Origin: Congeria kusceri
Taxonomy: Eukaryota > Mollusca > Bivalvia > Myida > Dreissenidae
NCBI GenBank assembly: GCA_027627225.1
Contig: CM051025.1
Span: 74,021,474-74,085,473 of the forward strand
Length of the DNA: 64,000 nucleotides
Direction: 5' to 3'
Made by a program: the position numbers and the translations under genes. Shown in pieces: positions 1 through 12,508 of the stretch. Numbering within the stretch: the first letter of the stretch is position 1; the number at the start of each line of letters is the position of its first letter. The notes under the pieces were generated by a model. That model saw only the letters and a list, made by a program, of their open reading frames with translations. It did no database searches and was not told the origin of the DNA.

Positions 1-498
1 ACCAGTAAAACTGTTCGATGCTCCCCAATAATTCTCTGTCAATGAATGTCAATGAAATGAGAAGACATCACTGGATCTGCCAGAGCAACTGAATTGTTAA
101 AACTGCATTAGACAAAATACCATAAAACATACACATAATGCAAAATTCATATAACAATCAAAGGTCTTTAAATGATAAGAACATTACTGAGATGGAATAT
201 ACTTCTAATACGATCAGCTCATACTTCTATATCGCCTTTGAATTGAATTCCATACGGTACCTCCGGATAAATAGCCGTGTCACATTCGATACATTAAATA
301 ATATTTGACACTATACTCAAATTCACATAACTGTGAACTATAATCAAAGTGCAACATACTGACAATATGCAATCCATCTTGGTACTAAAGCCTTCAATCG
401 AATTTCATTGAATTTCTGCCTGTGACAGCTGGCTGGGATGGTCATTATACACTACACTATCGGCACCAATAACCAAAGACCAAGAACTCCAAGACGAA

Positions 499-507
499 TA
501 TATAAAG
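499..507 (+). promoter_or_regulatory. TATA box of candidate small secreted-peptide gene
   Basis: The sequence TATATAAAG lies 78 bases upstream of the ATG at 585. A transcription start about 25-30 bases downstream would fall near 530, leaving a 5' leader of roughly 55 bases. The match to the TATA consensus is seen directly; its use as a promoter is inferred from its position before a signal-peptide ORF. In A+T-rich DNA such matches also arise by chance. Confidence 0.4.
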
Positions 508-584
508 CGGAACACCCGGACAATATACTCATCTGCTCATAGAAGTTGAAGCTTACCATAAAGTTTCACTGCAATCTCGCCGGA

Positions 585-734
585 ATGACACGGATAATTA
601 TGCACTTTGTGCTATTAGCAGCTATCTTCATGGGCACATATCTCAAAGGAATATCATTGAAGCAGAACGCTCTGAAACCATGCAAACCTACTAGTATGAA
701 ACTTCAAAGAAGTGTGGAAGAAAGTAAGGACTGA
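585..734 (+). CDS. Candidate small secreted peptide (49 aa), unrecognised
   Basis: I do not recognise this protein. The ATG at 585 opens 49 codons ending in TGA. Residues 1-17 look like a signal peptide: a basic start (MTR) followed by the hydrophobic run IIMHFVLLAAIFMG. The remainder is short, basic and hydrophilic with one cysteine. A TATA box lies at 499-507 and an AATAAA signal at 994-999, so a complete short transcript of about 480 bases fits. Alternatively this is only a first exon, because a good donor-like site (AAA|GTAAGG) sits just before the stop at about 719-724. The upstream in-frame TTG at 546 is not needed as a start. No homologous ORF was noticed elsewhere in the window. The evidence is compositional and positional only. 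Confidence 0.35.
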   Translation: MTRIIMHFVLLAAIFMGTYLKGISLKQNALKPCKPTSMKLQRSVEESKD

Positions 735-993
735 CGGACAAGACGTGTACTGTATTTTTCGGGGAGCATACCACACGGACGGCTTCTCCGTTTAGTATAT
801 TTAACACTTAAGGATGTGAGATCACGAAATTCCTCGTCATCTTAGTCTTGTTGCTGACGGCCATTGTTTTGATATTAATTCGGTGTTTGAACGAACACAT
901 ATGTTCTTACTGTGATGTCTTTGCTGTACAACTAGGCGACTTCAGGGAGTAAATCGTTTAATATCTTCCGAACCTCTTATCGTCACCCGAGTT

Positions 994-999
994 AATAAA
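994..999 (+). terminator. Possible polyadenylation signal AATAAA
   Basis: AATAAA occurs 260 bases after the stop codon of the candidate peptide ORF at 585-734. It is on the same strand and would complete a short single-exon transcript. The motif is common by chance in DNA this A+T-rich. Confidence 0.25.
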
Positions 1000-3504
1000 G
1001 TAAACATACATTTCTTGGCTAATATTCTGTACGTTGACAGAACATGGAAAATCATAAGCGTTTTGCTTATCATTTTCTCCAAACTGAGCATACAGTGTAT
1101 ATTCAAACATTAGATCTATATGTTGTTGTTTTTTTCTATTGGTTTAACTATGCGGGATAAGACTAGTTTATGAACATACAATATATGTACTGGATATTTT
1201 CTAATGCGAAAACAAATAGTTCATACATCTAAAGACGTAGGTTTGCAGAATATACGCAATAAACAGTAAACATGTTAACAAACATGAACTTAAAATATCA
1301 AAATAAATATGAGCATGTTCCCTAAAATAATATTCAAGCCTCACTGCTTCTTGTTTGTTTATGTTTCTTATCTTTTAATAATTATCATTGACTTCAAAGC
1401 ACAACAGCAATTATTTTAGAATATAATTGTTGTTTTTGCATTCAATTTTTTTTTTCAACATCAAACCACAAACTACCTGAGTATTGCTTTAAATGACTGC
1501 TAAATACTTTTCCATCCACATGCTGATAAGTAAAAATAAAAACAGCATTAGCTGAATTATTGATTACGAGCATAAGTGCAATAAAAATATATTTTGTAGA
1601 TCAGCCCAGTGTATATTCGAATAGTTAAACGTATTTTATTTATGTTGTTGTATTTTGTTACATACTCAAATACAAATACTATTTTAATGGTTTTACACGA
1701 CAATTACCAACAAGATCAAATGCTATTAAACAATGTAAGTTTTATACATGATAACTTATACGTTATTACAGTATACACTTATAGTACATGCTCAAATTAA
1801 ATTCCTTTTTTTTTCAGAAAAAAATTCTGAAAAGAAACATGTGTTTTCTTGCAAAATGGTTCGTATTATAATTAGAGCATTTTTTTTTAAATATCCACAA
1901 GCATTTCTGCCAGTATATTCATTTGTACACGAGCACGATAAGACATATGTTAATATAAAACATAATTTGGTTTATGGACAAACATTATGTCGGTAAATCC
2001 ATTTGCAATTGAGCAAAATTAGTCGCATGTTTATATTTTGTATAATATAAGTATAATTAATAAAAAGTACGTTGATAAACGTTTCTGTTCCAATAAATAG
2101 TCACGTGAGTCGCGTTCATTCATTGTTCTTCCTGTAATCATTTACTTATTGGCGTGTGAAATATGGTTCTGCGATTGGAAATGATTAATTGGTGTGCCAT
2201 TCAGCACCGATAATCTTTTTTACCGCCATTAAGTAAGTGAGGTAATTATTAATCTCGAACGTAGTGGTAATATAATGTCTTCGACGATTAAGTGACCGAT
2301 AAATGCCAATTATTCGGTCTTTAAATATGTGTGTCATTTTTAATTAACAAATACTAGAGATAAATTCCTCTCTAGCATCACATTCAATTGCGTCGTGAAT
2401 CGCTCTTGGCATTTTAGTTCATAATGCGACTTATCTTATACCGGCATCTCCGTTGATATAAATGCATTTAGAATAAAACATTTGAGTCAATCAAGTAGTA
2501 TGGTCAACACCTGTATCGCCAAAAGACTGAAGCAAATACAAAAGTGTATTCTGTACATTTATCAATTAAATTTAAAGCTAGTCATATCTCTATGACAAAC
2601 ACATTTAAACAAATATACCTTATTTTAGTACTTAACCAAATAATATACAGAGTTAATATACATAGTCAATCACTTTTAGTTAATAATTAAGTTGTTCTTG
2701 AATTGCTTCAGCATGTACTTATACAGAATGTATATAAAATGAATAGAAAGTTGAATGCGAACACAGAATTCCAAATGATGCACCTATTACAAAAGGATAA
2801 TTTATTTAAATCAATTTCTGATTCAGAGGTTTTGTTAAGGTTGCGGAATGTTCGGGGTCAGATGTGGCAGTGACTTTATCGAAAGACAGATTTCAAAGAC
2901 TAATATCATTAATCTTTACGCCAAGCAGTCTTGGAATCGTTTCCTATTCTCCTGATGTAATCTTCCTTGAGAATATTGGATTGAAAATAATAGGATAATT
3001 TAATAGCAGAAACATATGTGTTTTCGAAATTGTTTACGGTTACTTTACAAAATATTTGCCATTATTTACCGCTATTAGAATTGAGTTTGTATAAACAATA
3101 TTGTATACAAAATGCATGTATGGATGATGAATTCCTTCTTTATTAATGTTCTATCGATAAAACAGCACAAGCAACATAAATTTAAATATATTAAGTGGTT
3201 AAAGCCAAATCTATTGTCAAAACTTTTCATTTAATAACATAATATGCCAGCACCAATATAGAAAGTGTTCTATAGAAGCTGTTCATTATTTCCTGAAGAA
3301 CATAATGCAAGCAACAGTATGTTAATCAAAATGGCATACATAACTCTTAGCAGCTTCAGTTGTTGTGCGAACTTATCTTCAACTGGAATGCCTGCCAATA
3401 TAATAACATAATATTATATAAAATGCATTTAAGTATTTAACATTGATTCTACGAAAGGGTAGATTGATACAATGCCCAACGAATCTAGTGACATATATAG
3501 CAAG

Positions 3505-3752
3505 GTAGTATAAGTGTCCCTTATACATCACCATCACCCTACTACATACTATCCCTCCATTATTGAAATGCTTCCATAACTTTCCGTCTGCCTTGACGTC
3601 TGTGCGATTTCGTACCCTACATATAACCTCCAAGGGTTATTTATGTTGGGTGCAAAATGTAACCCAGCTGAAAAACTCCCCAAGCATCAATGGGAATCGA
3701 GCCCATAACCTCCTGGTTCCAAGGCAAACGCACTACCGCGTCGCTATAAAAG
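3505..3752 (-). mobile_element. tRNA-derived SINE
   Basis: Read on the minus strand, the element starts near 3752 with a tRNA-like head: an A-box-like GCGGTAGTGCG and a B-box-like GGCTCGATTCCC. A unique body follows, ending near 3505 in a segment that includes AGGGACACTTATACTAC. A second copy of that 3' segment lies at 3770-3806, just ahead of the head, which suggests that one SINE sits directly behind the 3' end of another. The head is degenerate as a tRNA, so it is not a functional tRNA gene. Boundaries are approximate. Confidence 0.6.
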
Positions 3753-3769
3753 CTAGCTTATATAGTAAT

Positions 3770-3806
3770 ACAGTATAAGTGTCCCTTATATATCACTCTA
3801 CTACAG
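3770..3806 (-). repeat. 3' fragment of the adjacent SINE family
   Basis: About 34 bases match the 3' segment at 3509-3546 with few differences. Its position in front of the full SINE makes a partial tandem dimer. Confidence 0.5.
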
Positions 3807-4154
3807 AATGATGAACGAGCGTGCCAAACGGTACTTTTTGTAATTACTGACTAGTTACAATGGTTAAAAATCATGTAAGCAACAGCCACGCTAAAATAAA
3901 ATTTCCATCAAACACATTTAACTAAAACGCAAAACAAATACGCACACTTTATTAATGAATTTCAAACCATACCACAGGACTTTGAATTTTAAGTAATAAT
4001 AAGGTTGTCTTTATATTGCTATCGCATGGATTGCTATCCGAAGTGGTTAACCAGTAAGTGGGATGCGAACAATGTATTCGGTGCCCAAGAACGCCATAGT
4101 TTTGTGACAAGACCATATTGTGGGGGTATATCCGTCACTCATGTGACAATTCTA

Positions 4155-4167
4155 GTTATTATTGTTA

Positions 4168-4205
<38 letters not shown>

Positions 4206-4272
4206 TATTGTTATTAATTATTACAGTATTAGTATTATTAGTATTACTTTTATTAATGTTATTATTCAATTA
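4155..4272. repeat. (ATT)n microsatellite, interrupted
   Basis: The tract begins with ATT/TTA triplets, nearly pure from 4167 to 4200, and continues with imperfect ATT/AGT triplets. At the matching place copy B has an (AGT)n array (12341-12508), so the microsatellite position was kept while the repeat unit changed. Confidence 0.85.
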
Positions 4273-6160
4273 TTTTAAATGTGTAAAGTAACATGAACGA
4301 TGGATTAGACGTAAACGTCCAAAATATAATACTGAAGTTTGTTTACAAAGGTGATTGTTACTACGGGATATATAGTTCCGTTCTCGTTTCTTCAAAATTG
4401 CTAACTGACACGAGATTGACAGATAAATGGAACGAGTTTTGAAACACAACATCAATTTCAAAACATTCTAGTTTCTTTTGGCACACTGCAAAGACCCGCT
4501 TACCATGTCATCATTATTTAATATGTTGATTTCAAAAAGGACGATTTAGATAAATGCAATGGCAATAACATTGTGTAAACTATGTAAATTAATATAGAAA
4601 GGTTGACATTTAATAAAGATGAATTTTACTGTAGCAACCTTCTTTGAATGATAAGTTAAACTATTAAATATGGAGCGTAAACCATAATTAATGTGAATTC
4701 CTTATTATACCACTTCTACAAATTCTAATTGTGAAACCAATCAAACTGAAAGTAATGCGTCTGAAATTGTTTCAATGTTAAAATCGAGGTCTTTATGAGA
4801 ACTTTACTTTTTCAGTTTATAATCAATCGCCTGTGTATACTTTCTGTTGTTGATATACGGGCAGATGTGTCAATATATTCTTTGCAACATCTGGAAATAT
4901 GAATGAAGCATCCACCGGGTAGGTTGCATGTGGCATACTTCTACATAAGATAACTAGATAATTGTCATGAAGGTTCAACTTTTCACGAAAACTGGAAAAC
5001 TTTCGCGAAAACTTGAATAACTTTCGAGAAACATGTTGACGTTTTCGTGACAATATTAACTGTTTATCAAAACAAAATGTTATACCAGTGCCCACTACTG
5101 CATAAAATTTTCTGAAAATATTGTTAATTATCGCGAAAAAATAAGATTTTCAACTAAAGTTAAGTTAAAATATTTAAGCAAGATTGTTATTCTTTTTTCA
5201 TAAACGATCACGCAAATATTAAACCTTTCGCGATAAATATCACGAAGTCAAGTGAAGTGGACTAAAAAACATGAAAACTGCGTATACATGTATTTTCATG
5301 AAAGTTTGACAACCATAATAAGTTGTTATAATGTTTGCCTCTAAATATTAAAAACGTTATTTACAATTAAGATGTGCACTAATAGTATTGCTGGTATCTG
5401 GCAAATTATAAGAATTACAAGAATAAAACGCTCGCCAATGCCTTTTAATAAATAAAGTATAAACAGCGCATGTATTTATCTGTTCACAACCAATCGCGGC
5501 TACGATAAGTTTAAATGTATTTTTATAATCGGTAACACGCTTACATGATGAAACATAAATAACAGGTTGGATGGTATGTATTGCGTTTTTTCAGTGGTCT
5601 ATAGAATGACTTACATGTACTGTGTATTTCGTAATTTATTGGGCGTCATTTATTCAGTTGTTTTGTCAAGGCTTACAGTCCTCGTGTAAATGTATTAAAT
5701 GAAATGGAATTTAATAGTGTTCCAGTGTTGTTAATGCACATCGGAAATGGGTCTTACGCAAAGCAAAAGCATTTAGTCGAAATCTATTTAATTTATCGAA
5801 ACCCACTTTTATATACATCACTGTATTAAGCTGGCGTGACTGTAGCAAGTTCGAGAGGTATTGGCAGGCAGGCGGGAAATGAAACCATTTCAGTCATCAG
5901 TCAAAAGGCTGATGGTTCATATGGTGATAATTAACATATTTCCAACAGCTGTATCAAACAAGGTGAACGGAATTGCCTGAAAGTGACAGTGAAAACCTAT
6001 GTATACAGTATTTTTCTACACACCTTCGTTTACCTATGTTTAGGCAACGTACTTATATAAAGTTTTAACCCCGAAATCGTGTTTGTGTTGAGTGTTCCAT
6101 TCGTGCGTGTGGTTTTCCATATAGCGTTTTGGGGGAAATTGATCGCTTGAAATATGTATA

Positions 6161-6429
6161 TATGAGGCGTGTCGTTGGAAAACTGGGCTTAATGCATGTG
6201 CGTAAAGTGTCAACCCGGATGAGCCTGTGCAATCCGCACAGACTAATCCAGGACGACACATTCAGCACTCAGTGGCTTTATGTTTAGAACAGACTCTTCC
6301 TTGAAATAGAAAATACCATGAGAGTAGAAAGTGCCGTCCCGGATCAGCCTGTGCGGACTGCACGGGCTAATCCGGGACGACACTTTACGCACGTACAATA
6401 ATCCCGGTTTTCCCACGACACGCCTCAGA
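6161..6429. mobile_element. Palindromic MITE, copy 1
   Basis: This is a ~270-bp element whose ends are inverted repeats (TATGAGGCGTGTCGT at the left; ACGACACGCCTCA at the right). Each half contains a further palindrome around the core GTCCCGGATCAGCCTGTG and its complement. The centre carries the conserved AAAATACCAT block. It is missing from the matching place in duplication copy B (about 13580-13830), so it inserted after the duplication. No transposase is encoded, so it must be moved by proteins supplied elsewhere. Confidence 0.85.
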
Positions 6430-6814
6430 TGTTTTTTTTAAATATACATATACAATATAACAAGGTATTATTGTTAGAGGATCCAATAAAAATGTAAATA
6501 ATTAAAAGACCGGATAAATATTGGTGGACATGATTAAAACCTGTCACTACAAACATGTATTATGAAAAACGATTTGTATGTTAATTAGCGTTTTGCTAAA
6601 TAATTTAGCTATAACTGTGAAAGTTTAATGTACATGACCATAAAATCTCTTCTTTTTTTCAAAACTACTTTCGAACATAAAACAAATACATGACTAGAGA
6701 CTCAACAATATTATCAGTTACCGGATCGTACTTTTGCGCCAAAGAAACGTAGTAAACAAACCACACATTTTAGTATATAATTCACAGATTCAATAATAAT
6801 ACCGACAGGTACTT

Positions 6815-7129
6815 TTATACAATAATCATTGTTTGTTTTGATTTTACGCCGTATTCAACAGTATTTCAGTCATATAACGGCGGTCAGTTAACCTACTCAC
6901 ACTTTTCCTGGGTGAGCTGATTTACCAATACTAAGTGCACATACTTATGCCAGTAACTGACAACTGCCCTACTTGAATCAGAGGTAGGGGGAGAATGGCC
7001 GTATAAATAATTTCATGACTAATCCCCACACAAGTAATAAGCCGGGCTGGGAATCGACCCCGCGATCCTCGGATTTGTAGTCCAGCGCTCTATCAACTGA
7101 GCTAGCCGGCCTGGCTTATACAATAATCA
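6815..7129 (-). mobile_element. tRNA-derived SINE with perfect 14-bp target-site duplication
   Basis: On the minus strand a tRNA-like head occupies 7112-7041, with A box GGCTAGCTCAGTTGATAGAG, B box GGGTCGATTCCC and a loop CTACAAA. The conserved molluscan-type SINE 3' domain follows, including TGACTGAAATACTGTTGAA. The element proper is 6829-7115. It is flanked by identical 14-bp direct repeats TTATACAATAATCA at 6815-6828 and 7116-7129. Copy B of the segmental duplication has one version of this sequence (14180-14193), which is the empty site. The 3' domain resembles the V-SINE superfamily described in molluscs; that assignment is from memory. Mispairing in the tRNA anticodon stem argues against a working tRNA. 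Confidence 0.9.
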
Positions 7130-7869
7130 GCTGCGAACGCGTTCTGAATACAACCATGCGATGTGTAATAAACTATCCATCAATCAAGGTCGTAATTAGG
7201 TCAGGGGTAGTTGACAGGATGCAGGATATTGAATCTATATCGGTCAATATCGAAAGAATGTGGCGACCATTAACATATTGTCGCCGCATTGGTACGAAAT
7301 TGAAAGTAGATACCTAGCATTATGCCGCTGCCTGAAAATGGTCGAAGAGTTTTGCGGTCGCCTTTTTGTTCACTAGAAATGGACATCATGATACCATCGT
7401 AGTAGGCAATTGATACCGTACCATTAACATTTCATCGCTGTCTGAGTGCATAAATGAAAACAGTATGCACAACACAGTGTAGCTTAAACAAAAAAATGTA
7501 AATTAGCGAAACGATATCGATGTTTTGGTATAAAATGTACAATAAACAACATACGTAATTTCGATGTATTGGTACAAAATGGAAATTAGGAAGATTTGAG
7601 AAATCAGCAATGAAAATGTTTCATCTCCTGGACACTGAGTTCCATGGCAATTCCAAAATACAAGTTGTTTGCGTTGTCATGGAGTGGCTGAGCTACAGAT
7701 AGGTGAACATTGTGGTCCTGAAATTATCAAGACTAAATGTTTTATGTGTTATGGACGATTTATTAAAGTTAAAACAGTCCATTTATAGATTGCTGTGCAT
7801 CTGGCATCATTGTTTTTTATTTGTTTCAGATTGCAAAAATGGCAAAATTTTTCATGGTCCTCGTTTAAA

Positions 7870-9490
7870 TCATTTAACAAACAAGGCGTTGTGTTCAATA
7901 AACACACATGTCCCCGATTGATGCTGGTCAGCCCATTTGAATTACTTTATGTCCAACTTAGGTTAAGGTCAATGTTTAAGTGAGGTTGGGTGGTATGGGT
8001 GGATTAGGAATGGTCACTGTAAACAACTGTGTAAGTATCCAAGTGTTGAAATAAGCCGTGTAGGTGGTAGGCAAAACGGTAAAATCTTGTTAACCAAGAA
8101 ATAGCCCATTTGACTTATCCTAAGTCCAAATTAGGTCATGGTAAAGGTAAAAGTGAGGTTGTGCAATATGGGTGGATTAAGATCGACATTTAGCAACAAT
8201 ATTCAAGTGTTATTTTAAGTCGCGGTGGTGGTTGACAAAACGGTAATATATAGTTAACCATGAACTAGTCAATTTGCAGCATTCTAAGTCCAAATTAGGT
8301 CATGGTAGAGGTCAATGTGAGGTTAGGTGATATGAGTGAATTAGGAATGGTCAAAACCAACAGCTGTGTAAGTATCCAAGTGCAGTAAACCGTGTTTGTC
8401 TTAGAAAAAACGGCAAAATCTAGTTAACTAAGAAATAGCCCATTTGAAGTCCTATAAGGTCAAGGTCAAGGTGAGGTTGGGTGATATGGGTGGATTTGAA
8501 ATGGTCATAGGCAACAACTGTATAAGTATCAAAGTGATTTTGTAAGCGTTGTTGGTGCACCAAGGAATATCCCATATCGTCACCTTAGTTCAAGAACTCG
8601 ATAAGTGCTTATATTTTACATTGCAGATATTGAGTTATTGAACTGAAGTGTCGATATGCATTATTCTTAGTCAAAATCAAGTCACGGTCACGGTTAAAAT
8701 GATATTGTGTGATATGGGTGTTTTATGGGTGGATCGGGACTGATCATAAGCAACAACTGTATAAGTATCCAAGTGTTGTAGTAGGCGTTGTTGGTGCACC
8801 AAGAAAAAGCCAATATAAATTATTCTCAGTCAAAATTAGGTCAAGGTCAAGGTCAAAGTGAGGTTGAGTGATAAGGTTAGATTATGGGTGGATCTGAACT
8901 GCTGTAAACCAACAACTTTATAAGTATCCAAAAGATGTAACCCATATAAATTATGGTCAAGAACAAGGTCAAAGTGAGGTTGGGTGATATGAGATGATTG
9001 CGAATGGCCATAAGGAACTGTAATTATGAAAATGATGTAGTAAGCGTTGTTGGTGCTAGACGAAACGGAACAATCTAGTTACCCAAGAAATAGCCCATTT
9101 GAAGTCCAAATTAGGTCCAGGTCAAGGTCAAAGAAAGGTTAGGTAGTATTGGTGGATAAAGAATGGTCATAAGCAACAACTGTGTAAGTATCCAAGTGTC
9201 ATTGTAAGCCGGGTAGTAGACAAAACGGTAAAATCTAGGTTTTCCAAGAAAACGCCCATTTTAATCATTTTAATTCCAAATTAGGTCAAGCTCAAGGTCA
9301 AGTGAGGATGGGTGATATGGGTGGATTTGCAATGGTAATAAGCAACAACTGTGTAAGTATCCAGTGGTGTAGTAAGCGGCGTTGGTGCTAGACGAAACGG
9401 TAACATTTAGTTAACCTCGTACGGACGGAATCACGGACGGACAGTACAATTACTATATGCCTCCCGCATCAAGATGCCGGCGCATAAAAA
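7870..9490. repeat. Dispersed element with internal ~150-270-bp tandem units
   Basis: About eight diverged units follow one another. Each carries phrases such as GGTCAAGGTCAA, GTGAGGTTGGGTGATATGGG and AACTGTGTAAGTATCCAAGT. The head near 7870-7935 contains AATAAACACACATGTCCCC. The tail near 9414-9490 contains a GGACGGACAG run and ends with GCATCAAGATGCCGG. A second member of the family lies at 37825-37885 plus 39385-39735, split by an inserted transposon. No coding capacity was seen; spurious ORFs overlap the head. It lies between segmental copies A and B. Confidence 0.8.
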
Positions 9491-12340
9491 GACAGAAGAA
9501 TGTATCAAACGAGAGAATTTCTAGTATGCTAGGAGAAAACATTATGTCAGAATCAATTTCTTATAAAATAGAAATGGATTATTATGAACTTGTTTACAGT
9601 AAACATTCAGTTTAGGTTGTACAATTTAGAATCAGTATGTTCCATTTGCATTTAACTTATTCTCGTTTTATTTTTCTTCTTGTTGGGGTGTCGAGATTCA
9701 GAGATACATAAAATCCTTAAATTTTTAACATCTTTTCTTTTTCTGATATGTTCGTGCTGTACGCATACTCCGTTAATTATTTAAACTCCCGTGCATGAGT
9801 CAGCAGAAGTCTGTAGTGCCCTGCTGCTCCGTTGATGTATTCCATGAAGGTTCTTATATACAATTCATGCAAATATTCTAAACAATGGAAATTTAGAAGC
9901 GTTTTGATTAACCATATCTCCAAACAGCATATATGCAAACATTATATTTAATGTGTTTCCATATTCGTAAACTAATTGTACTCAAAGCTAGACGATTATG
10001 ATATTTTTTTCAATAAACTGAGCCTAAACGATAACATGGGTGCCTTTTGTTCCAGATTCAAATGCATTCTTTGAAGAAGTCTCTTTTGTTCTATTTCTTG
10101 TTTACTTGTTTGTCTGAGTGTACTTTGACAAATACGTTATGCCGTTTCGCTTTGCTCTAAGCTTTCTTCTCGTTACAAAGGTATCGACGCTTTCTTTTCA
10201 CTGTTTGGCAAAACAGTATATACTGTACAGTAAACTCGTACGTTCATTTCACAACAGTATCTCTCTGCAGCTATCCAAATCATTCAGCAAGTGGCTGTAA
10301 CGTACGCACACAAACTCTCCAGGATGCTTTTTCTACCACGGTTCCTTATCAAACGCTCTAAAAATACAAGTAATTAATTTGCAAAGACCTTGCCTACTAA
10401 AAGTTTGTTTCTTTACTTGAAAAGTCATTAAATAATGAAAGTTATAATGATGATCAATATTGTTTTCTTTTTTCTTTACTTGAAACAGTCAATAATTAAT
10501 GAATGGTGCTAATGTGGTAAATGTGCATAAATTCCCAACCAATACATTTGTTAATGTTGTGCTTCGTTTAATTTGAAATATTATAGCATATTCGTTAAAC
10601 GTATTGCGCACTAAGTTGCACGCTCTCTTATGTCTGCATAACGTGTCGTGGTAACTACTGAGTTTTGTAAACAGATGTGAGAACTATGGATTAAGAGTCA
10701 AAACATCAAGGTATCTGCATAACATTACATTCAAAGTTATAGTATGTTAACAATAAAGTTGCACACGTTTAACTCCAAATATAACGGTCTATGACATTGC
10801 GAAGTAAACATAAAACTCGCATCAGTGAATCTTGAACTAATGTTCTATACAAACTATAGAACTTTATTTTGTATCAGGCATTCATTTAACTTGCATGATA
10901 CTACCTTATGAACAAGTACTAATGGCAATAGTCAAATGTGTAATCAAATAGTGCATAAATCTAAAGATTATTTTTCCAGAACCTAAGCCGTTAGCAGTTT
11001 TTATGTTGATGATAGTTAAGGTCCAATAGTGGCCCTTTTAAGACCCAATGCCCTTTGTGTGTGTGACCTAAACTTCCGTTTTAGAAATGTTCAACGAGTC
11101 TATCACACAAAGAAAACTACTTTAGCTTTATATTCGTTGTTGTGTGTTCATTTTCAACATCAAACTAACTAATAACTTGAGTATTTCTTGAAGTAACTAT
11201 GAAATATTTTTTCTAATCTCATTGGTCATCCGTGAAAAAAAAAATTCTGAATTATTGATCATACGGATACATGCAAATGCAATAAACATATATTTTATAG
11301 ATCAACTGAGTGTGTATTCATATACCTGTAGTTACACATAGTTTATTTATGTTTAATTATTTTGTAATGTACTCAAATATAAATATCACATTCAAATATG
11401 CTTTCCATATCGACAACCCATATACCATTTAAATAAGTTATAAATTATTTAAATTTTATTCTGAATTTAATATATTTTATTGCCGTATATATTAATATAA
11501 CCTTCTAATATTAAATTCCATTTTTAAATATATGAAAATATTGTTTAGCTAAACATATGTATGCTTGAAAAGAAAATGGATCATAATCAGTGTAAAGTAT
11601 GTAATGCATGTATCAATATATACATAAACATTACGCCAGTGTACCCATTTGTACACCAGCACAATAAGCCCTATGTTGGTGTTACATGAATACATGTATT
11701 GAACAAATTCTTTGATTTATAAACAAGCATTCTGTCTGTAAAAATATTTGCAAACGAGGAAAATATGTGATAATTTTATAATACGTCATACAAGTATTTG
11801 AAAAAAACATAGTTGCTAGAGTCGCGTTCATTCATCGTTCTTCCTGTAATCATTTACTTATTGGCGTGTGAAAGATGGTCATGTGATTAGAAATGATTAA
11901 TTAGCGGTCCATTCAGCACTGATAATCTTTGTTACTGTCATTAAAAAGGTGCGATAATTAATAATATCGAATGCAGTGGTCATAATGGTGTCTCATTTAA
12001 ATTATGTCATCGATAAATACCAATTACCCAACATTTTACAAGTGCGTCAATTATTTTGATAATTTTTTTTATAGATAAATGCTACCTCAACATCATATTA
12101 AATTGCGTCGTGTATCGCTTTTTGCAGTTTTAGTTCATTACACGAATCATCTATCGGCATGAATTTCTGGTAATAGAAATACATATACATGTATAACATG
12201 CATATTATAATTTATATTTTCATTTAAGTTGAATGCATTAAAACAAAATGGCCGACAAAAACAGTATATTTTTTTTACCATATATTATATATTATGAAAT
12301 ACATACAATTAATTATAAACGGTAGTTCTAAATCACAGAT

Positions 12341-12387
<47 letters not shown>

Positions 12388-12431
12388 CTAGTAGTAGTAG
12401 TAGTAGTATTAGTAGTAGTAGTAGTAGTAGT

Positions 12432-12469
<38 letters not shown>

Positions 12470-12508
12470 TAGTAGTAGTGGTTGTAGTAGTAGTAGTAGT
12501 AGTAGTAA
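12341..12508. repeat. (AGT)n trinucleotide microsatellite
   Basis: Nearly uninterrupted AGT triplets, with a short AGC block at about 12433-12452. It yields long artificial poly-Ser and poly-Leu frames on the two strands, which are not genes. It sits where copy A has (ATT)n. Confidence 0.97.

Larger units (their letters stand above)
1040..7780. repeat. Segmental duplication, copy A (non-coding)
   Basis: This stretch aligns by eye, in the same order and orientation, with about 9850-16230 (copy B). Matching landmarks are 1045/9885, 1450-1680/11150-11390, 2100-2250/11815-11960, 4285-4450/12550-12690, 4735-4840/12795-12890, 5870-5990/13445-13590, 6480-6770/13830-14110, 7120-7300/14185-14340 and 7590-7760/16050-16210. 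Identity is patchy with many indels, so the duplication is old. No ORF is conserved between copies. Copy A carries later insertions absent from copy B: the SINE at 6829-7115, the palindromic MITE at 6161-6429 and the tRNA-derived repeat near 3505-3806. Whether the unit had a function is unknown. Confidence 0.75.

Noticed and set aside
4823..5095. 90-codon minus-strand ORF rich in Arg, Lys and Ser
   Set aside because: Built on a degenerate CGAAAAC-type repeat; not conserved in duplication copy B.
7041..7112. tRNA gene
   Set aside because: A and B boxes are present, but stem mismatches, an attached SINE 3' domain and a target duplication show it is a SINE head.
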